A stretch of 38,011 bases of DNA from Candidatus Obscuribacter phosphatis (GTDB taxonomy: Bacteria; Cyanobacteriota; Vampirovibrionia; Obscuribacterales; Obscuribacteraceae), in the NCBI GenBank assembly GCA_001899315.1, contig MOYA01000003.1, forward strand, positions 492,791 through 530,801, given 5' to 3'. Below the pieces are notes generated by a model. It saw nothing but the letters and a program-made list of their open reading frames with translations, was not told the DNA's origin and searched no databases. The position numbers were made by a program, and so were the translations under genes. This document shows, one piece after another, positions 8,273-15,616 of this stretch (position 1 is the stretch's first letter; every line of letters begins with the position of its first letter).

Positions 8273-8845
8273 CAATTCCTTAATAAGATTGAAATTGGTC
8301 CGCAAAAGCAAAAGCGAAGTATTGGCGTCCATTGTCTGCAGCTTCTCGCTGAAATAGCGCTGGTCTTCAGGCAAGAACTTCCACGAGACCTGTGTTTCGC
8401 CGGCACGCTCGGTTATGTCCACCTGTATACGCAGCGAGGTAGAATGGCGTCCTCGCCCTGCACCACGAGCTTCTGTCCGACTGCGATGCATTTCTTCTTC
8501 CGGGCTTTCTTTCAGGATCGATACACCTTCAAGCCTAATTGCCTTTTCTAGGGGCTCGTCAATTCTCACTTGGTGCAAATGCCAGCGCTGATTGCTCTGC
8601 CGCGCTGCCAAAGCTTTCTTGACTGAGTCGTAGGCGGCAGAAAGATTGCGACCGACCTTAATGGAGCGTGGGCGCAGAGTGCTATGCCCTGTGACATTCT
8701 TTACTGTTCGACTCAAAACACGGTACTCGATAAAGTTAGCCAGTCGAGGCCAGAGAATGAAAAAGGCACCGCCTACAGCAAAGCTACAAAGCAGTGACTC
8801 AGGGCTGACAGCCGGCATGGCGAAAAATTCCGGAATGAAAGGCAT
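8258..8845 (-). CDS. Membrane-anchored protein of unknown function
   Basis: 195 residues with a single hydrophobic segment near the N-terminus (LLCSFAVGGAFFILWPRLANFI, about residues 18-39). The rest is soluble and of mixed charge, ending in two segments that look like beta strands (TSLRIQVDI, TQVSWKFLPEDQRYF) and a helix. AAGGA 8 nt before the ATG supports the start. The family is not recognised. The gene converges on the HELVH protein and its stop codon lies in the third unit of the 46-bp repeat. Confidence 0.7.
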   Translation of the reverse strand: MPFIPEFFAMPAVSPESLLCSFAVGGAFFILWPRLANFIEYRVLSRTVKNVTGHSTLRPRSIKVGRNLSAAYDSVKKALAARQSNQRWHLHQVRIDEPLEKAIRLEGVSILKESPEEEMHRSRTEARGAGRGRHSTSLRIQVDITERAGETQVSWKFLPEDQRYFSEKLQTMDANTSLLLLRTNFNLIKELGLTA

Positions 8846-8877
8846 AGTAAAGTCCTTTGAATAACTAACGGCTCGGG

Positions 8878-8964
8878 CAAGTCAATTTTTAAAAGTCGAT
8901 ATCGGACAAGTCAATCTTGCAAAGTCAATATCGGCAAGGTCTATTTTTAAATGGTCAAATTGGC
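8878..8964. repeat. 29-bp degenerate tandem repeat, three units
   Basis: Three successive 29-bp units (8878-8906, 8907-8935, 8936-8964) share the form CAAGTCAATnTTnnAAAGTC followed by nATATCGGn. A decayed continuation (AAGGTCAAAGTGGGAAGGTCAAT) follows to about 9000. The repeat lies just upstream of the minus-strand gene at 8258-8845, where it could carry direct-repeat binding sites (AAGTCAA core), or it may only be a slippage product. Confidence 0.7.
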
Positions 8965-9022
8965 AAAGAACCAAAGGTCAAAGTGGGAAGGTCAATTTAG
9001 TATAGTATGTGCAATACAAAGT

Positions 9023-9047
9023 AAATTTCTCGTGAAATGAGAAATTT
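9023..9047. repeat. Perfect 9-bp inverted repeat
   Basis: AAATTTCTC, 7-nt loop, GAGAAATTT. The arms are perfect and AT-rich, and no T-run follows, so an operator is more likely than a terminator. It sits in the long spacer between the divergent genes starting at 8845 and 9257. Confidence 0.6.
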
Positions 9048-9256
9048 CGAAATGGGGCATCTACGAAAAAGTGTCGCCAATCTTTCTGTTTGGGCGGCAT
9101 TTTTGAACTTTTTAACTTCCTTAACAGAGCCTAAGCCGCTCTTTCTTTGATCACGTTTTGCACACAAGCAAAATTAATAATGGTCATAGGTAAAGAGCAA
9201 TGGATGTGCGATCAAAAATTCGAAGCTTAACTCGAAAGAATCGAGGAGGTAGATAT

Positions 9257-9793
9257 ATGCAAGAACTCAATCAATCACAGGGCGCGCGCAGAGACCTTTG
9301 GCACAAAGACTACATAAAAGCCGCCCAAAACAATATTTCAGTAACAGATTTGAAAAAACTAGCCAGCCACAACCACTACCGCGTGAGAGCCAGAGTAGCC
9401 GAACATCCACATACACCAATTCAAGTTCTCTACAATCTCGCGCTCGATCCCCACTTTGAAGTGCGTTCCGCCCTCGTGGCTAGAGATTGCATCCCTGCCG
9501 TCATCTTCGAACTTCTTTTGGCTGATGAATGTCCAGAAGTGCGCTACGAACTTGCTGAAAATCCCTATTTGGAAATGAACCGCCTCCTGCGTCTAACCGA
9601 AGACACCAATCCCTATGTCTCCGAGCGCGCTTGGCGAACACTTAATACAATATCTCACAGAAGAAAAAATACGGTATCGGTCGCTAAATCCGTGGTGGCG
9701 GACAAAAAGTGCATGCCGGTCAATAACTGCTCTCCGGAAGAAGACGCTCTAAAGGCAGAGACTGCGATCACTCGCAAATTATTGGCTAGCTAA
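9257..9793 (+). CDS. Leucine-rich repeat variant (LRV)-like protein
   Basis: 178 residues. The start at 9257 is chosen over the in-frame ATG at 9200 because a near-perfect GGAGGT lies 6-7 nt before it. Four consecutive repeats of about 26 residues run from about 30 to 135. Each has the form LxxLAxDxxxxVRxxVAxxxxxPxxVL (for example ALDPHFEVRSALVARDCIP and LADECPEVRYELAENPYLE). This is the pattern of LRV repeats, short two-helix solenoid repeats used for binding. The N-terminal cysteine cluster of the Azotobacter LRV protein is absent. The C-terminal 45 residues are charged. A partner is not evident from the neighbours. The gene is followed by its own terminator, so it is likely monocistronic. 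Confidence 0.75.
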   Translation: MQELNQSQGARRDLWHKDYIKAAQNNISVTDLKKLASHNHYRVRARVAEHPHTPIQVLYNLALDPHFEVRSALVARDCIPAVIFELLLADECPEVRYELAENPYLEMNRLLRLTEDTNPYVSERAWRTLNTISHRRKNTVSVAKSVVADKKCMPVNNCSPEEDALKAETAITRKLLAS

Positions 9794-9811
9794 ACTTGCG
9801 ACCGAAGTGAA

Positions 9812-9854
9812 GGAGCCCACGCCAGTCCTCGCCGGCGTGGGTTTCTTCTTTTTC
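9812..9854 (+). terminator. Rho-independent terminator
   Basis: CCCACGCC (9816-9823), a 10-nt loop, GGCGTGGG (9834-9841), then a T-rich tail TTTCTTCTTTTTC. The 8-bp GC-rich stem and the tail orientation fit termination of the LRV gene 20 bp upstream. On the other strand the T-run is missing, so it is not an obvious terminator for the convergent gene at 9883. Confidence 0.9.
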
Positions 9855-9882
9855 AAATTACATTCGGCAGCTCTCTTATAGT

Positions 9883-10833
9883 TCAAGTAAGGCTCAAAAC
9901 CGGCGCCAAAGCCTCAAGTACTTGCCTATATCGAGAATCTTTCAGTGGCGACAGCAAAAACTGCACTTCGTCGAGCAAATGCATGTCACCGCCCGGTAAA
10001 AGTAAAGGCAAGAGCCTTTCATTGATGGCTTCCTTCGGCAAAAGATAGAGCTGTCCGCGTTTCTCGCCGTCAAAAGCCAGACAATCGACGAGAGGCACGA
10101 GTACACCTTGTTCAGCCGGACAATAGGCGGCGCTTAGACCAGAGGCACCTTGGCTGCGCAGCTGGTAAATCGTACTTTCACAATACCCGGCGAAAGCTTC
10201 TCGCTGCAGAGCATACTGGGTATCAAGCATGGTTTCTTCCAGCGCCCGGGCAAAATCGCGCAACTCACGCCCACCCATGAGGGCGGCGCCAGGTGAAAGC
10301 AACAAACTTTGCTCAAGTCGTGCCACCAGCCTTGACCCCAGATAAAACTTGCGCACCGGTCCGGAAAGAGTAAGAACCGCCCCCGGGCGCTCACCCAACA
10401 TTGCCAGAGCTTCTTTGAGCGCCTCATAGCAAAAACCGTCGAACCATGACTGACTAAAAATCTCTTTCAATTGAGAGCCATTGGCGGCGGTCAAACCGTC
10501 GCTGGAGCGAACCGAACCGCCGCCGTACTGCAAAAACTCGCGCAAAAGCTCGAAAGCCAGTTCATAATCGCCCCTAGAACTAAAGGGCAAGATAGAGACA
10601 TGGCACTCTTCCAGATCGAGCCTGACCTCTATGCCTCGGCTCGAAACAAAAGGCCTGTAAAAGTGATAAAGATAATCCTGCTGCCAGCTCTTAGAGCGAT
10701 TGCCGAGCTTTCCTTCAATTTCAAAAAAGTCGGGACAAGATATGGACGCCCAACCAAGACGAGCCTCCAAGTCTTGCAAAAACAGCAAGGGTGGGGGCAA
10801 ACTGCCGCATTGCACTGAAAATGTGCTGGACAT
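9883..10833 (-). CDS. Uncharacterised protein, 316 aa
   Basis: No family recognised. The protein is acidic and rich in leucine, with no signal peptide or membrane segment. It alternates likely beta strands (GIEVRLDLEECHVSILPF, AVLTLSGPVRKFYLGS) and helices (ELAFELLREFLQYGG, ELRDFARALEETMLD), suggesting a two-domain alpha/beta protein. The last 60 residues are leucine-rich (RLLPLLLPGGDMHLLDEVQFLL). The ATG at 10833 lacks a clear Shine-Dalgarno. It converges with the LRV gene and diverges from the TPR gene at 10980. Frame length and even composition support a real gene; function is unknown. Confidence 0.65.
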   Translation of the reverse strand: MSSTFSVQCGSLPPPLLFLQDLEARLGWASISCPDFFEIEGKLGNRSKSWQQDYLYHFYRPFVSSRGIEVRLDLEECHVSILPFSSRGDYELAFELLREFLQYGGGSVRSSDGLTAANGSQLKEIFSQSWFDGFCYEALKEALAMLGERPGAVLTLSGPVRKFYLGSRLVARLEQSLLLSPGAALMGGRELRDFARALEETMLDTQYALQREAFAGYCESTIYQLRSQGASGLSAAYCPAEQGVLVPLVDCLAFDGEKRGQLYLLPKEAINERLLPLLLPGGDMHLLDEVQFLLSPLKDSRYRQVLEALAPVLSLT

Positions 10834-10876
10834 GAGAAGCGAAAAGCCTTGTACTACAATAGTAAGTCTCTATGGT

Positions 10877-10903
10877 ACACGATAAGCTAGACACGATAAG
10901 CTA
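10877..10903. repeat. Direct repeat of ACACGATAAGCTA (13 bp, two copies)
   Basis: Perfect copies at 10877-10889 and 10891-10903, separated by one base, in the 146-bp spacer between the divergent genes starting at 10833 and 10980. The position is where a regulator-binding direct repeat would be expected; a simple tandem duplication is equally possible. Confidence 0.6.
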
Positions 10904-10979
10904 ATATGGTAAAGAAAAATCGGCAAGCTCTAATAGACCACGTATATTAGCGCGGCGGGGGCAAAGCACCAAACCAGAA

Positions 10980-12407
10980 ATGAAGCGGAAAAAGCCACCT
11001 CAATATCTTAAGCCGGCTCCCAAGCCAGTTCTCAAGCCGGTTCTCAAGCCAGTTCCCAAGCCGGCTCTGAGCCATCTAGCTGGTCTAGTCTCATTGGTCT
11101 TGCTGAGCCAACTAATGGGCGCAGATGGCTTAGATGGCTTAGATCGCTTAACTAGTTCAGCTGGCTCAGATTGCAGATACGACGGTGACGCCAGTAAAAG
11201 TTCAGGGGCGCTAGCCAATTGGGCGCTGGCTGCAGAGGCTAAAGACTCTAAGCCAGAAAATCACAGATCAGAAAATCTCAAGCCAGAAAATCACAGCCCA
11301 GAAAATCACAACTCAGAAAATCTCAAATCAAAAAATCTCAGCTTAGATAGCCTGGCCAAGCTATATAACCAAGGTCGTTATTCAGACAGTGCCAAAATCG
11401 CCCAAAAACTAATCGACCAAAATCCCAAAAATCTAACTGCGCGCTATTACCTGGGCAATAGCTATTTAAAGCTAGGCTTACCCCATGAAGCCCTCAATCA
11501 GTATTCTTTCTGCGTCAATTTCGGCAAGGGCACCCAAATTGCCACCTACGCCCAAGAAGCCATCGCTGGTATCAACGACATTCTTACTGGCGCAGAGCCA
11601 AAGACCAACGCAGGCTCTGCCACCGCTCGCGGTAGCAATCCCAACTCGTACAATTCAAGACAAAATGCCCCTGGCGGTAGCACAGGCAGTGGCTTGGATC
11701 AAACACCTCAAGACCGCAATTACACACTCAAAACCGAGATATTGACCAGGGGCTCTCAGAAAATAGAAGACCTCAAAGCAAAATTCAAAGAAGACCTAAA
11801 GCGGCTACAAAAAGAATTCGAAAGTAGAACGGCAAGCATCCCCCCGGAAAAGCGCCCGACGCCCGGCGGCATGAAAGCCAAAGACCAGCTGCTTCTGGCA
11901 GAAGATCCCCAAACCAGGCGCTATCTAGAGGCTTTGGACTTGCAAGAAAAAACCAGCCTCAATCTCAGTTCGAAATTGGCTGAGGACATAGACCGCATCA
12001 CCTCTGAATGCAAGCGCCAAGTGGAAGCCCTAGACAGCGGCGATCCGCATAGACTGAAAATGAGCGCCGGCAGCGCCAATGTCAGAGATTATGTAAACTA
12101 TGGTGATTCGGTTTTTGACACCATCCCCGACCAAGCCCCCCTAACTGCAAGGGCAAAAGCGCTTACACCAGACAAAGTAAAAAATATGACTCAAGTCAAA
12201 GGCCAAGGACAAAGACAAAGACAAGGACAAAACCAAGCTCAAAGCCAAGTCCAAACGCAAGCCCAAAACCAAGCCCAAAACCAAGCTCAAAACCAAGCCC
12301 AAAACCAAGGCAAAGAAAACGCACACACCCGGTCAGATATTGATATTCAAAAACGAACTCAAAATCAGTCTCAAAGTCAGCCTGAAAATGCAGTAAAGGC
12401 TGAGTAA
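10980..12407 (+). CDS. Exported TPR / coiled-coil protein with low-complexity tracts
   Basis: 475 residues. A basic Lys-Pro repeat (KPAPKPVLKPVL..., residues 10-30) precedes a hydrophobic segment (LAGLVSLVLLSQLMGADG), which together look like an unusually long signal or anchor sequence. An ENH/ENL repeat follows (about 92-121), then a TPR region from about 125 (LAKLYNQGRYSDSAKIAQKL, YYLGNSYLKLGLPHEALNQY). Next are a polar linker, a coiled coil (about 250-350) and a Gln/Asn-rich C-terminus of QAQN repeats. Three separate tandem repeats in DNA underlie these tracts. The stop overlaps the next gene's ATG (TAATG), so the two are translationally coupled. The likely role is a scaffold in the envelope. 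Confidence 0.75.
   Translation: MKRKKPPQYLKPAPKPVLKPVLKPVPKPALSHLAGLVSLVLLSQLMGADGLDGLDRLTSSAGSDCRYDGDASKSSGALANWALAAEAKDSKPENHRSENLKPENHSPENHNSENLKSKNLSLDSLAKLYNQGRYSDSAKIAQKLIDQNPKNLTARYYLGNSYLKLGLPHEALNQYSFCVNFGKGTQIATYAQEAIAGINDILTGAEPKTNAGSATARGSNPNSYNSRQNAPGGSTGSGLDQTPQDRNYTLKTEILTRGSQKIEDLKAKFKEDLKRLQKEFESRTASIPPEKRPTPGGMKAKDQLLLAEDPQTRRYLEALDLQEKTSLNLSSKLAEDIDRITSECKRQVEALDSGDPHRLKMSAGSANVRDYVNYGDSVFDTIPDQAPLTARAKALTPDKVKNMTQVKGQGQRQRQGQNQAQSQVQTQAQNQAQNQAQNQAQNQGKENAHTRSDIDIQKRTQNQSQSQPENAVKAE
11010..11069. repeat. 12-bp coding tandem repeat, five units (KP-rich)
   Basis: Five units of AAGCCGGCTCCC / AAGCCAGTTCTC type at 11010, 11022, 11034, 11046 and 11058, encoding Lys-Pro-x-x. 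It lengthens the basic region before the hydrophobic segment of the TPR protein. Confidence 0.9.
11254..11343. repeat. 15-bp coding tandem repeat, six units (ENH/ENL)
   Basis: Six 15-bp units starting CAGAAAATC at 11254, 11269, 11284, 11299, 11314 and 11329 (the last one decayed). They keep the frame and encode (S/P)EN(H/L)(K/R/N)-type repeats. Confidence 0.9.
12195..12312. repeat. 6/12-bp coding tandem repeat (Gln-rich)
   Basis: Many copies of CAAGCCCAAAAC-type 12-mers, each built of two related 6-mers. They encode QAQN repeats near the C-terminus of the TPR protein. Confidence 0.9.
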
Positions 12408-13552
12408 TGGAGCCCAAAAGCAATCGCGTAATTGGCAAAAGCAGACTGGGCTCTATCGTTACTATGTCTGCGCTCTTACTCTCGTCCGCCCTCCCCCTGT
12501 CGCAGGCAGCGCCGTCCAAGCAAGTGGAGAAACCTAAACTCTATGGAAGAGTCGACCAGGTTTCCAGCACCATGAATGGTGCCGGCATCAAGATTGAAAG
12601 TCTCGCCCTACCTAGTAAAGTCACCGGTGTACGACTGGGCTCCCCGGCTTACTATGCCGGTCTTATGCAGAACGACTTGGTGGATGGCATCAAGCTCAAC
12701 GGCGATGTCTTGCAGGTCACTTTTCAAAGAGCCGGCAAGCGCTACGGCATAAGTGTGCGCAGTGCCCCTGAAAACGAGACTGAATCAAACCCGAGCGGCT
12801 CGCGTCGCAACAACACCACATTGCGCAGTCAAGCGGTAAAAATAGCCGATTGGAAATATTTGAAAGACTATGAAATCTATCTTTTGATCGACCGATCAGG
12901 TTCTATGGAAGACGAAGTGGATGGAGATCCCCGCTACCGATCTCGCTGGGAATGGGTGCAAAAGGTTACCGCCGATTTTGCTGGCGAAGCAAAAGATTTT
13001 GCCGGTAAATCACTAACAGTGGTGCCTTTCAACGATCAGATGAGCGTCTACCGCGATATTACGCCGGCAAACTTGGGTTCGGTGTTTAGAGGAATGCGAC
13101 CACAAGGGGCAACCAATCTCATGACCCCTCTGCAGTTTGCCTTTCAAGATTTTGAGAACCGCACTAAAGGCTCTCAGCCGAACCAGCCGGTCGGTCGAAA
13201 ACTTTTGATTGCCGTCATCACAGACGGAGAGCCTCAATACTATGAAACCTGCGCCAGAGTAATCGTCGAGGCGACCCAGAAACAAACCGAACAGTTCCAG
13301 AAAGAGCTTATCTTTCTTGGTATTGGTGAAAACACAATCGGCGAGGGGGTTTTCAACTTTTTCGATGACGCCCTCATGGCCCAGGGCGCTAAATTCGACA
13401 TTGTCGATGTAGTCAATTTCGATGAGCTGCAAGATCTTGGTATTGCCGGTGCGATGATGGAGGGCTTCAGACATGCCAAAAAGCAGTCAGGCGATTTCTC
13501 TGATAATGAACTGGCAAGAATGCTCAAGAAGCTGCAAAGAAAAGGACGCTGA
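12407..13552 (+). CDS. Exported PDZ-vWA domain protein
   Basis: 381 residues. Residues 1-35 form a signal peptide (ALLLSSALPLSQAA). About 45-118 is PDZ-like (VTGVRLGSPAYYAGLMQND followed by IKLNGD). About 155-360 is a von Willebrand factor A domain with a complete metal-ion-dependent adhesion site: DRSGS (D162, S164, S166), T236 in GATNL and D273 in ITDGEP. vWA domains with an intact site bind protein ligands through a divalent cation. The start overlaps the stop of the upstream TPR gene by one base, and AAAGG lies 9 nt upstream. A TPR protein follows 70 bp downstream, so all three are likely one operon acting outside the cytoplasmic membrane. The PDZ-vWA order in one exported chain is uncommon. 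Confidence 0.85.
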   Translation: MEPKSNRVIGKSRLGSIVTMSALLLSSALPLSQAAPSKQVEKPKLYGRVDQVSSTMNGAGIKIESLALPSKVTGVRLGSPAYYAGLMQNDLVDGIKLNGDVLQVTFQRAGKRYGISVRSAPENETESNPSGSRRNNTTLRSQAVKIADWKYLKDYEIYLLIDRSGSMEDEVDGDPRYRSRWEWVQKVTADFAGEAKDFAGKSLTVVPFNDQMSVYRDITPANLGSVFRGMRPQGATNLMTPLQFAFQDFENRTKGSQPNQPVGRKLLIAVITDGEPQYYETCARVIVEATQKQTEQFQKELIFLGIGENTIGEGVFNFFDDALMAQGAKFDIVDVVNFDELQDLGIAGAMMEGFRHAKKQSGDFSDNELARMLKKLQRKGR

Positions 13553-13622
13553 AGCGGGTAATATATTGATCAATCAAGCCAAATATGCCGACACAGATCT
13601 AAATAAGACTTCAGGTAAAGAA

Positions 13623-15143
13623 ATGCCGTCAAAACGTCCGAATTCAAAGAGATTTACGTCCTCCTCTAACTTAGTTGCGGCAATCGCCTTAGCAGCAAGC
13701 CTTTCCTCTTCCATCATTTACAGCAGCACCACCAGTGCAGCCCCGGCAGCCAACTCTGAAATGACTGTTGATCAAGCCATAGTAAAAGCAGCCATGGCCA
13801 GACAACAAAAAAACCATCACGAAGCACTGCGCATTTTGCGACAGGTGGAAAGCAAGGCAGGCAGCGTGGCCGGGTTTTATGCAGAAAGGGCGGCTAATTA
13901 CATAGATGCCGGCGATCTGGAAAAGGCAAAGGCAGACTGCCTTAAGGCTATAAAGCTCAATCCACGCCTTTCTGATGCCCATGACCGACTCGCTTACTAT
14001 TATGCCCAAACCAACAAGCCGCTCTTGGCTATCAATGAATATTCGCAAGTTATCAAGCTCAATCCCAAATCGCCAAAGCCATACTACAACCGGGCTCTAG
14101 CCTATAAAAAACTCGGCAAATTACAAGAAGCCGGAAGAGATCTGCAAGAATTCGACAAAGTCTCAAAAGTGTTAGCCAGAAGAGAAGAAGAAAGCTCGGT
14201 GCTGGAAACAGTCAATAAACAACTGCGAGAGGGCAATAAAAAGAACGCCATTGAAGCGCTGGAATCGGCTCAAAAATTCTTCCCCTCGGCTGCATACGCA
14301 TATAATCTAGCCGTGCTGTACGAAGAGCAGAAGCAATATCCCAAAGCACTGAAATATTTCAATGAAACTATAAAGCTAGCCAAGGGTGATCAAGAAAAAA
14401 CATCAACCCTGGCATTCGCCTTTCTAGACAAAGGTAATCTTCTTTCAAAGTTGAAAAAGTACCAAGAGGCGGTGCAAAGTTTCAGCGATCTTTTGGCTCT
14501 ATGTCAAAAGGGGCATCCGGTAAACTCGGTCAACGCTCTTTTAAAAGAATACAAAAAGCTGGCATTGGGTGAGAGAGCCCGCAATTATCTTCTCTTGAAA
14601 GATATCGACAAAGCCCTTGCCGATTGCAATGCACTTCTCAAGTTAAATCCTAAAGCCGGGATTGCTTATCAGATCAGAAGCGCCATCTACAAAGTACAGG
14701 GCAAAGCAAGCCTGGCTGCAGCAGATGAAAGCAAGGCTAAAAAACTCGGTATCAATTCGGTAATTGATACTTCTCTTTTGCTCAGCTCTCCAGACGGCGG
14801 TTATAAAAAAGCCTACGACGAAATCACCAAGGTAATCGAAGAGCATCCTGACCATCCCCATCCTTACAAAGACAGAGCCTATTTGTCGCTGCGGTCTAAG
14901 TACTACAAACCGGCCATCGATGATTTCACTACTGTTTTAAAAATGACGCCTGATGATGCCAGCATTCTTTTGGTGCGCGGCGAATGTTACTTTATGCTCA
15001 ACGATTTCAAAAATGCCAAAGAAGACTTCAACAGAGTAATCTCAATTAGTCCGGAAAAATCACAGGCAGCCTACGCTTGGAAGCTCAAGATCGATAAAGC
15101 CACAGGTCAGGCAAAAGAGACAACAAGAAATACCGCCGACTAA
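13623..15143 (+). CDS. Exported TPR repeat protein
   Basis: 506 residues from the ATG at 13623, chosen over an in-frame ATG at 13473. The latter lies 80 bp inside the previous gene, whereas 13623 begins a clean signal peptide (KRFTSSSNLVAAIALAASL...SAAPAA) after CAGGTAAAGAA. The mature part is TPR from about residue 45 to the end, with many good repeats (AERAANYIDAGDLEKAKADC, KPYYNRALAYKKLGKLQEAG, ILLVRGECYFMLNDFKNAKE). It probably forms a periplasmic or surface-exposed superhelix for protein binding, working with the PDZ-vWA protein encoded just upstream. This pairing is inferred from position only. Confidence 0.9.
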   Translation: MPSKRPNSKRFTSSSNLVAAIALAASLSSSIIYSSTTSAAPAANSEMTVDQAIVKAAMARQQKNHHEALRILRQVESKAGSVAGFYAERAANYIDAGDLEKAKADCLKAIKLNPRLSDAHDRLAYYYAQTNKPLLAINEYSQVIKLNPKSPKPYYNRALAYKKLGKLQEAGRDLQEFDKVSKVLARREEESSVLETVNKQLREGNKKNAIEALESAQKFFPSAAYAYNLAVLYEEQKQYPKALKYFNETIKLAKGDQEKTSTLAFAFLDKGNLLSKLKKYQEAVQSFSDLLALCQKGHPVNSVNALLKEYKKLALGERARNYLLLKDIDKALADCNALLKLNPKAGIAYQIRSAIYKVQGKASLAAADESKAKKLGINSVIDTSLLLSSPDGGYKKAYDEITKVIEEHPDHPHPYKDRAYLSLRSKYYKPAIDDFTTVLKMTPDDASILLVRGECYFMLNDFKNAKEDFNRVISISPEKSQAAYAWKLKIDKATGQAKETTRNTAD

Positions 15144-15151
15144 GACGGTTG

Positions 15152-15176
15152 TTCTTGCCCATTTTTTTGGCGAGAA
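15152..15176. terminator. Weak hairpin between convergent genes
   Basis: TTCTTGCC (15152-15159) pairs with GGCGAGAA (15169-15176), with one G-T pair, around a T-rich loop. It lies 8 bp after the TPR stop and 25 bp before the convergent EF-hand stop. No T-run follows the stem on either strand, so termination is only a possibility. Confidence 0.3.
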
Positions 15177-15200
15177 TATTGTCGAGAAAAGCTAGACCAA

Positions 15201-15578
15201 CTACTTCATCGAGGCTAGAAGTAGCTTGAAATAAGCATCTAGATCTAAACGCGAAATGCCCCCCTTTGGTCCGGTGGGATCTTCTTTCACTTGATCCGAA
15301 ATCGCTTCTTGATTGCTCAGCAAGAAAGTAATGAAAGACTTCTCTCTTGCAGGTGTAGCATCCGATTTGAGAGCAGCCTCTAGTTCAGACCTTTCTATAA
15401 AGCCGTTACCATTGGCATCAAGGGCATCAAAAGACTTGTAGGCATACTCCTTAATCTGGTTGATACTGTCTTGAACGGTTCCTTTCGGCACATAATTGGA
15501 AACCCAGGCTTTTTCAAATTCATCAGGTTCTGACACAGGACCCTCGCAGTTGGTTGATTGGAAATGCGCATAAAGCAC
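15201..15578 (-). CDS. EF-hand domain protein
   Basis: 125 residues from a GTG; an in-frame TAG lies five codons upstream and no ATG is available. Residues about 53-64 form a canonical calcium loop, DANGNGFIERSE, with acidic or amide residues at positions 1, 3 and 5, glycine at 6 and glutamate at 12. A second region (DPTGPKGGISRLDLDAYF) looks like the partner hand with an altered loop. No signal peptide is visible, so the location is probably cytoplasmic. It starts 38 bp after the secreted esterase gene on the same strand and may be co-transcribed with it. Calcium buffering or sensing is inference. Confidence 0.8.
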   Translation of the reverse strand: MLYAHFQSTNCEGPVSEPDEFEKAWVSNYVPKGTVQDSINQIKEYAYKSFDALDANGNGFIERSELEAALKSDATPAREKSFITFLLSNQEAISDQVKEDPTGPKGGISRLDLDAYFKLLLASMK

Positions 15579-15616
15579 ACTGCAATAGTTCTACCAGAGT
15601 AAAGAGCTTGATAAAC

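Larger units (their letters stand above)
8846..9256. other. Long intergenic region between divergent genes, repeat-bearing
   Basis: About 410 bp of AT-rich sequence without a supportable gene. It contains a three-unit 29-bp degenerate repeat, a perfect 9-bp inverted repeat, and the upstream in-frame ATG at 9200 that I do not use as the start of the LRV protein. Promoters for both flanking genes must lie here, but I cannot place them with confidence. Confidence 0.6.

Noticed and set aside
13473-13622. N-terminal extension of the TPR protein from the ATG at 13473
   Set aside because: It would overlap the PDZ-vWA gene by 80 bp and place 50 polar residues before an otherwise normal signal peptide.
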